Translations under genes and position numbers: made by a program
Part shown: piece by piece, positions 35,368 to 44,250 of the stretch
Position numbering within the stretch: the stretch's first letter is position 1
Layout of the letters: the number at the start of each line of letters is the position of its first letter
Origin: Propionispora hippei DSM 15287
GTDB taxonomy: Bacteria; Bacillota; Negativicutes; Propionisporales; Propionisporaceae
Reading direction: 5' to 3'
NCBI RefSeq assembly: GCF_900141835.1
Contig: NZ_FQZD01000025.1
Location: 1-57,670, forward strand
DNA: 57,670 nt
The notes under the pieces: model-generated
Databases searched by the model: none
What the model was told of the DNA's origin: nothing
Seen by the model: only the letters and a program-made list of their open reading frames with translations

Positions 35368-36555
35368 TCACAGGCCGTGTTCATTATCAAAGAAAAGACT
35401 TACTCCCATGAAAAACCATAATATTTTCGCCAAAAAGGGAGCCCAAAAAATATGGTCCACTAATGAACTAACTGTAATGGCGATAAGCAGTGCCAAAATC
35501 GCCGCGTGATATCCCTTATGAGTTTTTCTCCATACTGTAATTAACTCTTTATACATATGAAATAACAGATACAAAAAAGCAGCTAAACTGGGGAGTCCAG
35601 TTTCTGCGGCCATCATTAGAAAACTGTTATGTGCATGGGGATTAGATTTTTCCGGTGATAGAGGATTGATATATCGAGCATTGTAGATTTCTCTGAACTG
35701 ATCAAAGCCAACCCCGGTCAAAGGATAATCCCGGATCATATTTATGCTTGATTGCCAGATATAAATCCGGACATAATTGGACTGCCAGTTCGGATCAAAC
35801 AATGTTTTCACTCGCGTTATATAGAGCGGTGCCATCGCGCCAATCAATATAAAAGCAATGATTACCCCAGCGACTACTTTCCTTTTATGCTGCCGAAGTC
35901 TATCTCGCAGCATAAATGCGACCGCTAATAGAGCCACTCCTGTTCCTATCCAGTCACCTCGGGCCTGTGTTAAAATTAATGCAATAGAACAAATAAACGC
36001 GCAAAATAAATAAATCAGCCGTTTGGAAAATGACAACGTTTCAATAAGAAAGGCACTGATAATAGGCAGCGCTATTTCTAAAAAAACTCCAAACATAACA
36101 TGGTGCATATAAAGTCCTGTAACATACAAGTGCTTTGTCTTTATAAATTGGTATATAGCATAGAAGGACGCGGTTACTGCCCCTGCAATATAGCTATTTA
36201 GAATTGTCTCAGTGGGAACCTCTTTTCCCCTAACTCGACAGGATTGTACCGCAGCGAACAAAAAAAACGGCAATACATACACTATCATGCGTGGATATTC
36301 CTGATAGCTGGAATGAACATCCGTTGAAAAAGGTAATGTTAGAAATATTGTAAGGAAAAGTACGCCCAGAGGTTTTACCAGTGGTTGTTGAACAAATTGT
36401 CCTATACTCATTTTGTATTCGGCCAGCAAAATGACACAGGTAATGACACTTAACCCAAAAAATAAATTAGCTGGTGCCTTACCAATTGGAGTAAAAAAAG
36501 CAAAGGCACAAAGAGAATACCAAAACAACTTTTCTTTTGAGAATGATGTAATCAA
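35368..36555 (-). CDS. O-antigen ligase / polymerase (Wzy or WaaL type)
   Basis: A 395-residue membrane protein with about ten to twelve helices and one large periplasmic loop (about 265-320). The loop carries YPLTGVGFDQFREIY and HAHNSFLMMAAETGLPSL, the His-containing signature of the Wzy_C/WaaL family. It either polymerises the repeat unit or ligates it to lipid A-core. As it is the only such gene in the window and no second candidate polymerase is seen, it may do the former. Confidence 0.85.
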   Translation of the reverse strand: MITSFSKEKLFWYSLCAFAFFTPIGKAPANLFFGLSVITCVILLAEYKMSIGQFVQQPLVKPLGVLFLTIFLTLPFSTDVHSSYQEYPRMIVYVLPFFLFAAVQSCRVRGKEVPTETILNSYIAGAVTASFYAIYQFIKTKHLYVTGLYMHHVMFGVFLEIALPIISAFLIETLSFSKRLIYLFCAFICSIALILTQARGDWIGTGVALLAVAFMLRDRLRQHKRKVVAGVIIAFILIGAMAPLYITRVKTLFDPNWQSNYVRIYIWQSSINMIRDYPLTGVGFDQFREIYNARYINPLSPEKSNPHAHNSFLMMAAETGLPSLAAFLYLLFHMYKELITVWRKTHKGYHAAILALLIAITVSSLVDHIFWAPFLAKILWFFMGVSLFFDNEHGL

Positions 36556-36632
36556 TATCTCACCTCATTAATAATACTTATAACGACATCAAATTCATTT
36601 AAAACATATCCAACTTTTTAACTAATTCTTCT

Positions 36633-38600
36633 TTATTTAACTATTTTCCCTTTCTCAATACGCCACCATGACAAAGCCCGCATAGCATCAATGGTTTGTT
36701 GAATGGAATCACGTGTTCCTAAAGTCCTGGCTGTTCCGTCAAAATCTTCAGCGTCTTGTGCCTGTATCTTTCCGATCGCATCTGGAGTAATCCAAACATT
36801 GTGGCTAAAACCGATTGAACTGCCTCGTGTTAGACTGTCTCCTAACGAATAGTACCCAAAACCTTGCGGGGCTATCAATTCAATCAAGGTGGGGATAATA
36901 TTAATATGACTGCCTGCCGCCGCAGCCGGAATGACCCCTTTCTGGATTCCCGTCCCATAAACCACCAGGGGAATACTATACCGGTCGAACAGGGTCGGAG
37001 TTTTGCTGATATTGGTTCTATCGGCATGATCACCAGTAATGACAAATAAGCTCTCTGGCTCCTTCTCTCTCATTTTCAAAACAAACGCAGCAATCTGCCG
37101 GTCAGTATACCAATAGTGACCCAGCCGTTTAAGTAAGTCCTTGTCATCTCTGGCCTCCGCCGGTAGCGCTGCAGCCACCTTGTTTTCATCAAAGCCTTCC
37201 TTCGCCAGATCAATCGTATAAGGAGCATGATTGGAGACAGTCAAAATAACATCAAGGGTCGGCGTATCATCGGTAAATGATGCGGCAATGGCGTCAAACA
37301 AATACCGGTCGTCGCTCCCCCACACATTACCGGACTCGCTATGAAAATCGCTCACCCCATAAAAATTATCAAATCCTTGCGCCAACACAAAAGCCTTAAT
37401 CCGCTCCCAAGAACTTGCACCACCATACCAAAAATTAATTTTATAGCCCAGCTTTTTAAATTGTGGCGCCAGAGCGGTAGCGTATGGTTCTTTATAGGAT
37501 TCCGGATGATAGTTCGGATACAAGCTTACATCAGATAAGCCGCTGACTATTGCCGTTACCGCCATGGGCGTAAACGCGCCGTTCGGTACAAACGCCGGGA
37601 TATGAACAGCATCTGGGCGGGCCATGATCCCTTTAATCCCATCAGCAATATGTAGACTGCTATAGGAATCCAAAAGCGGCCACTGGGCAAAGCTTTCCCC
37701 TAAGATGATAAAAATATGTTTTGGCTTAGGTATTTTGGCTCCTTGCGCTTGTTTGGCAAAGGCATGATCAATTTCATTCGCCGTAAAGTTACTACCCGTA
37801 AGATACGCCGCGTAACCGCGGACTTTCGCTGCATCAATCCTCAGATCCGCCCCTTCCTGTACCCGCTCCTGTATGCTATAAGCACGGTATAGCGCCTGAA
37901 TATCGTCGATAACAGCCTCATTTAGAAAATCATCTCCCGTTGCAGCCGCATTCTCCCAATGCAGCGAATGGGCATAGGTCAAGCTGCCACCAAAGCGAGT
38001 GAATACCATAAACAGAGCAATACATGTGACAATAGCCACTCGAAAGAGCAGCCTCTGATAGTTTTGCGCAAACTGCGGCGCCGCATATGTGTCTCTTGCC
38101 AAAATCCGCTGCAACAGCCGGCAAAGGATATAAGAAATAATCCCGGCAGACAACACTAGAAAGGGCAAATAGTAATCGACTACCAGCGTGTATGATAAGG
38201 CCGAAATGTCATCCCGGAGTGTGTTAAAAATCATCTGGTTAAATCCGGTGTGAAACTCGCGGTAAAACGGTATCCTAGCATGGAACAAGAAAATAAGTAA
38301 GCTAATATAGATGCTTCCGAAAATAACCCGCAGCCGCTTAAGCTTCCCTGTGCGGAAAATGGTACTGAACAGAGTACAAAAAACAAAAGAAAATAGCGTA
38401 ATGACGGCTGCACTTTTCAGGCTAATCCGTAAACCATAAAACAGAGAAATTAACACATCGGCTATGGTTGACTGCGCTCCAAGATATGAATGCAAGACGC
38501 CGATAAATGCCATACGCAGCAAACACAATAAAGTTAAAATAAATAGATATAATTTTAAATCTTGCTGAATATTTTTAATGAAGATTTCCCACCTAGACAA
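36633..38600 (-). CDS. LTA synthase/MdoB-like membrane sulfatase-fold transferase
   Basis: A 655-residue protein. Five N-terminal membrane helices (about 15-210) are followed by an extracytoplasmic sulfatase-fold domain: IFIILGESFAQWPLL, GAFTPMAVTAIVSGLSD with a possible threonine nucleophile, NFWYGGASSWERIKAF, LTVSNHAPYTID and VITGDHADRTN (metal His/Asp). The family moves phosphoglycerol or phosphoethanolamine from phospholipid to a glycan. In this locus it would decorate the polysaccharide or the LPS. First gene of the polysaccharide locus; no terminator is seen after it. Confidence 0.85.
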   Translation of the reverse strand: MSRWEIFIKNIQQDLKLYLFILTLLCLLRMAFIGVLHSYLGAQSTIADVLISLFYGLRISLKSAAVITLFSFVFCTLFSTIFRTGKLKRLRVIFGSIYISLLIFLFHARIPFYREFHTGFNQMIFNTLRDDISALSYTLVVDYYLPFLVLSAGIISYILCRLLQRILARDTYAAPQFAQNYQRLLFRVAIVTCIALFMVFTRFGGSLTYAHSLHWENAAATGDDFLNEAVIDDIQALYRAYSIQERVQEGADLRIDAAKVRGYAAYLTGSNFTANEIDHAFAKQAQGAKIPKPKHIFIILGESFAQWPLLDSYSSLHIADGIKGIMARPDAVHIPAFVPNGAFTPMAVTAIVSGLSDVSLYPNYHPESYKEPYATALAPQFKKLGYKINFWYGGASSWERIKAFVLAQGFDNFYGVSDFHSESGNVWGSDDRYLFDAIAASFTDDTPTLDVILTVSNHAPYTIDLAKEGFDENKVAAALPAEARDDKDLLKRLGHYWYTDRQIAAFVLKMREKEPESLFVITGDHADRTNISKTPTLFDRYSIPLVVYGTGIQKGVIPAAAAGSHINIIPTLIELIAPQGFGYYSLGDSLTRGSSIGFSHNVWITPDAIGKIQAQDAEDFDGTARTLGTRDSIQQTIDAMRALSWWRIEKGKIVK

Positions 38601-39177
38601 AATAAGACTTCCTCTCCAACATTGATTAACACAATATATAATTATAAAACTTGTTGCACAGAAACTCTATAGTTTTTTTGTTCTTTCTAAATAAAGGGGT
38701 ATCATATTACAATAATCTCAAGATTTTTTGTAGTTTTTGTATTTTTAGTTAACAACATGGTGTAATTTGTATACTAGGTAGAAATCTTGTCTATACTTTG
38801 TAAAGTTAAACAAAGAAGTTTATGACAATAACTTTAGCACTTATATACGATTATCGGTATTTAATATTCGGTCGATTCCAAATTACAAAAAAAACTCTCT
38901 GCAGACGATATTGCAACAACCGGCTATTTTTGAACAAGTTACGCGATCTACTTTTCATTTATTTAGGTTTTAACCCTTAATTGAAGAATCTTAGCTATAC
39001 TGAAGTCGTATTCAAGTACCGATTTTTTCCGAAGTTAAAAAATCAAGTTGTAAAATACAGAGGGTAAAGTTAAGGTGAAAAAGTTTGGAAAAGAATATGA
39101 AAAGAAGTAAGAACAAGACTTCTCTGAAATAGCACAAAATAACCCCCTACATCGTTTTTGAGCTATTCCAGAAACGA
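38601..39177. other. AT-rich intergenic stretch, promoter region of the polysaccharide locus
   Basis: No convincing gene is present. On the minus strand, TATAAT (near 38640) about 40 bases before the first gene of the locus could be a -10 box, but no good -35 precedes it. The part nearest the IS3 element has a small hairpin (CATCGTTT/AAACGATG, 39152-39177). Several short frames with many stops suggest old decayed sequence. Confidence 0.4.
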
Positions 39178-39217
39178 TGGACAGTAATAAGAAGCCCACT
39201 CGTAGTCTAGCTTTAAA

Positions 39218-40057
39218 TTACGCAAACTGACACCGTTTTTCGCACGATGTCAGTTTTGATTTTAATTGAATACGCTCATGATTATAGAAATGGATATATT
39301 CGTCAATAATTTGTCTGGCGGTGGAAAACGTTTTGGGTCTGTTCCTGTAGATACATTCCGATTTAAGGATTCCAAAGAAGTTTTCAGCCATAGCATTATC
39401 ATAGCAATTTCCTCTTCTTGACATAGAGGGTGTTATACCATATTCTCTAGTTAGGTTAAAATACGCGTGAGAAGTGTATTGAAGCCCTTGATCACTATGG
39501 AGTTGCAGCTCTGTAGTGATCTTTTCCGTTTCCATCGCGGCTTCAATTGTATTCAGTAGTAAATGAGCTGTTTGCTCATTTCCAATCTTATAAGCAATAA
39601 TACTGTTATCGTACAAATCACGAATAACAGACAAATATAATGTGCCTTCACCGGTTAGTATATAAGAAATGTCTGTCACCCATTTGAAATTCGGCCTGTC
39701 AGCATAAAAGTCTCTATTTAGAACATTTTCATATCTATGTAATTCATCTCCCATCTTTCGATACTTGCATCGACGACGAATCTCAGACAATAATCCATAC
39801 TTGTTCATGACTCGTAAAACTGTTTTGATGTTTATTGAGATATTCTTTTTCTTTTTTAGCCATATTTGACGGCAAGAATATGTCTTCTTGCATCGCTCTT
39901 GGCACTTTGCAACAAGTACTGCTAGATATGCATGCCTATCTAGGTTATCAATACGTTTAACGAAATCATAGTAGCCACTTTTCAAAACCCCGAAGAAACG
40001 GCACATCACCCTAACTGGATACCGATCTTTGGCAAGGTACTTAATTAATGGACTCAC
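39218..40057 (-). CDS. IS3-family transposase OrfB (DDE integrase core)
   Basis: A 279-residue transposase of normal length. The N-terminal HTH_21 part (VRVMCRFFGVLKSGYYDFVKR) is followed by an rve integrase core with the DDE triad: WVTDISYI, LHSDQGLQYTS, and DNAMAENFFGILKSE. The GTG start (40055-40057) overlaps the stop of the orfA remnant as GTGA; the site AAGGAGG sits directly before it with no spacing, so initiation by coupling or frameshift is likely. It appears intact. Confidence 0.88.
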   Translation of the reverse strand: MSPLIKYLAKDRYPVRVMCRFFGVLKSGYYDFVKRIDNLDRHAYLAVLVAKCQERCKKTYSCRQIWLKKKKNISINIKTVLRVMNKYGLLSEIRRRCKYRKMGDELHRYENVLNRDFYADRPNFKWVTDISYILTGEGTLYLSVIRDLYDNSIIAYKIGNEQTAHLLLNTIEAAMETEKITTELQLHSDQGLQYTSHAYFNLTREYGITPSMSRRGNCYDNAMAENFFGILKSECIYRNRPKTFSTARQIIDEYIHFYNHERIQLKSKLTSCEKRCQFA

Positions 40058-40164
40058 CTCCTTCCAGCGATTCGAAGAAAAGAACGCAATAACTCAACTT
40101 CCATCTTTAATCTTTTAATTTCTTTTCCTAATTTATCAATGTGTGTATATCTTCTTTTTATCAT
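40054..40164 (-). pseudogene. IS3 orfA remnant: leucine-zipper part only
   Basis: A 36-residue frame (MIKRRYTHIDKLGKEIKRL..., ending FLRIAGRR) has the heptad leucines of the OrfA C-terminal zipper but none of the usual 60-70-residue helix-turn-helix. It is most simply a truncated orfA. Its stop codon overlaps the orfB start. The terminal repeat of the element lies only about 35 bases upstream, so the missing part is not within this copy. Confidence 0.55.
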
Positions 40165-40196
40165 TAACGACGAACCCCATTCGTAGTTTCATTTTC

Positions 40197-41333
40197 CTAC
40201 GAATGGGGGTGTTTTGTCATTGTCCGTTTTTTATGGTTCAGTTCAAATGTAGGGGTTTCGGTTATTTTTAAAACCTTTTCGCAAGCGGCTACTGCCTCAT
40301 CCACCGAAATCGTTAATAAACACTTTGGAGAAGAACACTTTATTTTTGTTCCGTCACAAGGATGACAAGGATAATCGGGAGCCAGGGTAATGGCATCTTC
40401 ACAATAGGGTCCCCATTTTTGGGGAGATGTACCACCGTAAATGGCCACCATGGGTATACCGATGGCCGCAGCCATATGTGTTGAGCCAGTATCTATCGTT
40501 AGAAAAAAATCCGTTTTTCGCAAAACACAGGAAAGTTCAACTAAATTTGTCTTACCACATAGAATACTAAGTGGAAAGGATAGCATTGTTTTTAGCCTTT
40601 CGGCGGCTGCTATATCGGCAGGAGAACCTATGACATAAAATACGGCATTATATTTAGCGGCAATGCGTTTTATCGTCGCAGCAAACCTTTCAATCGGCCA
40701 GTCTTTAGTCGCTGCACCACTCTGGATGCAAAGAGCAATATTAAGGTGTTTTTGATGTTCCTTGCCCTGCTCTTTCACGGCTTGTGCTAATAACATGTCC
40801 GCTTTAGCGTTGTTTTCTTCCGTGCTTGCAGGTAACATCATTTTTGCCACATCGTATTTTCCGGTAAAACGATTAATAAATATTTCGTGATTTTTAGCCT
40901 GTAGAGTTTGTTGTGCATCATAATCGATCTTGATGATATCTGTATAAAAAAGTTTAAGATACATATTACGGAATTCAATTTTTTCAAAACCAATGCGCTT
41001 AGGAACTCCGGCCAGCCAGGCAAGCATGGCCGAGCGTGGTTTATTATCGGCAACTATGCACAAATCAAAATCCCTTTGTTTAATTTCAGTGGCAATCTGC
41101 CGAATTTCACGAAGACTGGCTTTATGCGAATAATTATATAACATAACCTCGTCAATCATAGGATGATTAGTAACAATCTCTTTGGTTAACGGTTTAACCA
41201 TCATGGTAATCTTAGCGTCCGGATAAGCTTGCTTTAGTAAATAGGGTACGCTTGTCGCAATGATGGCATCGCCAATTTTTCTTAAACAAAATACGAGAAT
41301 ATGTTTGTAGGATTGGCTCATTTTGGACTTCAT
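40197..41333 (-). CDS. GT9 heptosyltransferase-like glycosyltransferase, C-terminus replaced by IS3
   Basis: A 378-residue GT-B protein of the ADP-heptose transferase family. LVFCLRKIGDAIIATSVPYLL opens the fold. CIQSGAATKDWPIERFAATI and FLTIDTGSTHMAAAIGIPMVAIYGG form the donor site, and a CHPC...CSSPKCL cysteine cluster ends the conserved domain. The last eight codons (TMTKHPHS) and the stop codon lie inside the terminal repeat of the IS3 element, so the native end has been lost. The catalytic part is complete and the enzyme may still work. Last gene of the LPS core operon. Confidence 0.85.
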   Translation of the reverse strand: MKSKMSQSYKHILVFCLRKIGDAIIATSVPYLLKQAYPDAKITMMVKPLTKEIVTNHPMIDEVMLYNYSHKASLREIRQIATEIKQRDFDLCIVADNKPRSAMLAWLAGVPKRIGFEKIEFRNMYLKLFYTDIIKIDYDAQQTLQAKNHEIFINRFTGKYDVAKMMLPASTEENNAKADMLLAQAVKEQGKEHQKHLNIALCIQSGAATKDWPIERFAATIKRIAAKYNAVFYVIGSPADIAAAERLKTMLSFPLSILCGKTNLVELSCVLRKTDFFLTIDTGSTHMAAAIGIPMVAIYGGTSPQKWGPYCEDAITLAPDYPCHPCDGTKIKCSSPKCLLTISVDEAVAACEKVLKITETPTFELNHKKRTMTKHPHS

Positions 41334-41352
41334 TCCTTCCTTATACCCTGTT

Positions 41353-42168
41353 TCATTTCCATCTTAGCCATTTTGCACCACGTTCTATTTTTCGCAGCAT
41401 AATAAATAATATATGAAATCGGCTAACTTTGAGAGCAAATTCCCATGAGGGCTGCCTGGAAGATATGGGTATCCTGGGTAGGGCATACATATCGTGATTC
41501 CACAGAGGCGCATTAGCAAAAATGGCCAATGCGCCTCTATAACCGCATTGTTTCGCTATTTCGGTTGCTCTATTATCAAAAAAACCATAAGGATAACAAA
41601 GAAAATCGATAGCAGCTCCTAGTTTTTCTTGCAATATCATTTTGCTATGTCGAAGTTCCTGCTCCAGTCTTACCTCATCGCATTGTGTAAGGAACGGATG
41701 CTCCAGCGTGTGTGAGCCTATTTCCATGCCAGCGGCATGCCACTGTTTTAGATGATCCCAGTTCATAGTCTGAGTGAGTTGTTTATTGAAATTCTCCCAT
41801 TTATTTTCCATGCCGACCCAATGAACAATGGGAAATACAGTCGCTTTCATATCCCGTTCTTTAAGTAAGGGAAGGGCGCAGGAGAAATTGTCTTCATATC
41901 CATCGTCAAAGGTCAAAATAACCGGTTTGGGCGGAAGCGGCACTTGCAGCGTAACATGATTATATAAGTCATTAAGCGTTATGGTGTGGTAACCATGTTT
42001 TTTTAGATAATCCAGTTGTTCCTTAAATTTTTCCGGCGGCAAAGAGTTTCTATCACCCGGCACGGTAGCAATGCGATGATACATCAGAATAGGTATACGA
42101 TGTTGAAATTTGATAAAAAATACGATCATGAGTGTAACCATGATGAGTAAGGCAATAAACATGTTCAA
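41353..42168 (-). CDS. Polysaccharide deacetylase with N-terminal membrane anchor
   Basis: A 271-residue protein. Residues 3-20 are a membrane anchor. The NodB domain follows, with PILMYHRIA, VILTFDDGYEDNF (metal and base Asp), MEIGSHTLEHPFLTQ (HxxxH) and FLCYPYGFFDN. A domain of this type facing the periplasm would deacetylate an amino sugar in the LPS or another glycan. It lies 6 bases downstream of the GT52-like gene and 20 bases upstream of the next GT9 gene. Confidence 0.85.
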   Translation of the reverse strand: MNMFIALLIMVTLMIVFFIKFQHRIPILMYHRIATVPGDRNSLPPEKFKEQLDYLKKHGYHTITLNDLYNHVTLQVPLPPKPVILTFDDGYEDNFSCALPLLKERDMKATVFPIVHWVGMENKWENFNKQLTQTMNWDHLKQWHAAGMEIGSHTLEHPFLTQCDEVRLEQELRHSKMILQEKLGAAIDFLCYPYGFFDNRATEIAKQCGYRGALAIFANAPLWNHDMYALPRIPISSRQPSWEFALKVSRFHILFIMLRKIERGAKWLRWK

Positions 42169-42174
42169 TTCTCC

Positions 42175-43266
42175 TTATACCTGTAAAGCACTTGCCATGC
42201 CGTTCACATCCTCGGGAAAGCTGACCCCGGCCTTGTGCATGATTTCAATATATGCAGGATGTAATGGTTCTTTATAAAATTTGACCAGGCTTATGGCTTT
42301 CACCGGTTGCCTGGCGAATTTGTCAGGAAATAGCAAGGCGGAAGATTGATAGCTAATAATAGCCTGTATCTTTTTTTCATAGGCAAAGGTTAACTCAACC
42401 GGTTCTATCGAATTATAGATAACCATATCCGGCAAAGTCTTGCGATAATAATTAATTTTGTACGAACTGTCGTTAGGATGCGGTTTATAGAGTAAACGCC
42501 CCTTAGTTTTCACATTGCGAAGAATTTCCTGCAAGACGGCTGTTTCTTCTAGCAGCGTAAATTTCTTTTGTTCAACCAGCGGTTGGCTCAAGTACAAAAA
42601 GCTATTGCCTTCAATGGTTGGCACGAGCAATTTTTGTCTGCTGAGCTGTTCCAGCGCCTTAGCAATCCATTCCTGTTCAATTTTATAGGCACAAGGCGAA
42701 AATCGCTGGAGCAGTTCCGGTTTATACATGAAATCACAAGTTCCCGACTGGTTATCTCCTGCGGTAGAAGTGTTAATATTGACCTTACCCGTAATACCCG
42801 CCATGGTTTTTAAAAGAGCAATCTTCGTTTGGTGAAAGAAACTGCGGGCCAGTGATCTTCTCCTGTCCTCATTGTAATAGGAATAGAGGCCATCCTCATA
42901 GCGGCAGAAATTGTCTATATCAAGTGCTCCTACCAATAATTGATTCTGAACATCAATATCACTGCCTAAAAAAACAGTGTTAATTCTCAGTATACCAATG
43001 GAAGCCCTAACCTCTGCCACCTGCGCCTTGTAGCTAGTAGTTTTATGCCGGCTGCTTAGCCAATTCCCCAACGGAAATACCTGCTGCCAGCCACCAGCGG
43101 CAGAGGACATATGGCGCATGATCGGATTATCCTGCCATTTCTCATAACCATGGGGATGAATCAGTGCCAAATAATTATCATCGCCGTTAAAACGACCTTG
43201 CGCTAAGATAAAGGATGTCAATAAATGAAATGGCGTATTGACAATGAATAAGTTTTTGTTTTTCAC
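42175..43266 (-). CDS. GT52 / polysialyltransferase-like glycosyltransferase
   Basis: A 363-residue protein opening with NLFIVNTPFHLLTSFILA, a stretch typical of GT52 and related sialyl- and polysialyltransferases. Later it has GRLLYKPHPNDSSYK, with the HP motif of that superfamily, and IISYQSSALLFPDKF (the SS motif). These features fit an inverting CMP-sugar-type GT-B enzyme. No CMP-sialic-acid or CMP-Kdo synthesis genes are in the window, so the donor cannot be named. GTG start overlaps the upstream GT9 stop as GTGA. Confidence 0.7.
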   Translation of the reverse strand: MKNKNLFIVNTPFHLLTSFILAQGRFNGDDNYLALIHPHGYEKWQDNPIMRHMSSAAGGWQQVFPLGNWLSSRHKTTSYKAQVAEVRASIGILRINTVFLGSDIDVQNQLLVGALDIDNFCRYEDGLYSYYNEDRRRSLARSFFHQTKIALLKTMAGITGKVNINTSTAGDNQSGTCDFMYKPELLQRFSPCAYKIEQEWIAKALEQLSRQKLLVPTIEGNSFLYLSQPLVEQKKFTLLEETAVLQEILRNVKTKGRLLYKPHPNDSSYKINYYRKTLPDMVIYNSIEPVELTFAYEKKIQAIISYQSSALLFPDKFARQPVKAISLVKFYKEPLHPAYIEIMHKAGVSFPEDVNGMASALQV

Positions 43267-44246
43267 TGCGTACCCTCGCTAACCAGTAAAGTCTGTAAGC
43301 TATGCAAAATATTCGCCGTTGTTATATTCTCCGACAGCAAGACATGCGGATAATATTTCGCCGGCGCCCATTTTGCCAAATGCCGGCAATCATTAACATA
43401 AAACAAGGCTACCAGTGGAACACCTGCCGCACAGGTAAGATGTAAAGTTCCCGTATCGACACTGATGACGGCAGCACAGCTTTGAATGACAGCAGCCAGC
43501 TCGGCGATGCTTGTTTTATCTGTCAGATCAACGAAGGAGCAGCAGCCACGTGATCGTAGTTCGGCCGCATACTCTGCCGCCGTAGGGCCAGCTCCTAGAT
43601 ACACTACCTTTTTGCCAGTCTGTTGAAGAGAGGTAATAACTTCAACAGCCGTAGACAGAGGCATATCTTTTTCAGTTTTTTTGCTGATGGCACACAGCCC
43701 CACCAGTTCATCCTGCGGCTGTATCCCCAGTTGACTGAATAGCTTCTGCACATAGGTCTCAGCCGCTAATGGCGGTGTATATTTAACGGGGAGATCAACG
43801 GCCTTTTGATGGGTTAGAGCTTTAATTAATTTTGTATTTTCCTGCTGGACAGTTCCCAAGCCTTTTTCTACGCTGATAGTGGAAAATAGATAGTGAAGTA
43901 GACCCCGGTTATCACTAATAATGGTGTGTGCGCCTAATGCCTTAGCGATACAGATGCCACGTTCATTGCCATAAAGAACAAAAGCAACATCTATGCGGTC
44001 TTTCAGGCTGCCCCGGTGCTCCTTAAGAAAGGTAAGTATACCCGCCAGGCCTTTATGTATGCCCGCTTTATCATAGCATACTACCTCATCGACACCGGCC
44101 ATATATTTAGCGGCCTCATAGAAGGGCTTATTCACCATGAAGATAATGTTTGACTCTGGATAGGCCAGCTTGATATTTTGGCATAAAGTATTGGTTAATA
44201 ATACATCGCCAAAAAAGGAAGTATTGATAACTAAAAAGTTTTTCAT
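43263..44246 (-). CDS. GT9 family heptosyltransferase-like glycosyltransferase
   Basis: A 327-residue GT9 protein: FLVINTSFFGDVLLTNTL at the start, LVGLCAISKKTEKDMPLSTAVEV in the donor domain, KVVYLGAGPTAAEYAAEL and VISVDTGTLHLTCAAGVPLVALF with the conserved DTG.LH. It would add heptose or another sugar to the LPS core. ATG 44244-44246 is chosen; a TTG 18 bases earlier overlaps the GT8 gene. It is coupled with the GT8 gene upstream and the GT52-like gene downstream. Confidence 0.87.
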   Translation of the reverse strand: MKNFLVINTSFFGDVLLTNTLCQNIKLAYPESNIIFMVNKPFYEAAKYMAGVDEVVCYDKAGIHKGLAGILTFLKEHRGSLKDRIDVAFVLYGNERGICIAKALGAHTIISDNRGLLHYLFSTISVEKGLGTVQQENTKLIKALTHQKAVDLPVKYTPPLAAETYVQKLFSQLGIQPQDELVGLCAISKKTEKDMPLSTAVEVITSLQQTGKKVVYLGAGPTAAEYAAELRSRGCCSFVDLTDKTSIAELAAVIQSCAAVISVDTGTLHLTCAAGVPLVALFYVNDCRHLAKWAPAKYYPHVLLSENITTANILHSLQTLLVSEGTQ

Positions 44247-44250
44247 AATA

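Larger units (their letters stand above)
39178..40225 (-). mobile_element. IS3-family (IS150-group) insertion sequence
   Basis: A roughly 1.05-kb element with orfB intact. Imperfect terminal repeats are visible: the left end TGGACAGTAATAAG then CCCACTCGTAG (39195-39205), and the right end, read inward, GGACAATGACAAAA then CCCATTCGTAG (40207-40197). No target duplication is apparent at the flanks (CGAT on the left, GTTT on the right), which suggests a rearrangement after insertion. A palindrome (CCCCATTCGTAG and complement, 40175-40208) lies at the right end. The element cuts the 3' end of the GT9 gene at 40197. Confidence 0.75.

Noticed and set aside
40175-40208. Palindrome CCCCATTCGTAG...CTACGAATGGGG as a transcription terminator of the GT9 gene
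   Set aside because: There is no T-run after the stem on the minus strand, and the outer arm is part of the IS3 terminal repeat, so it is better explained as IS end structure.
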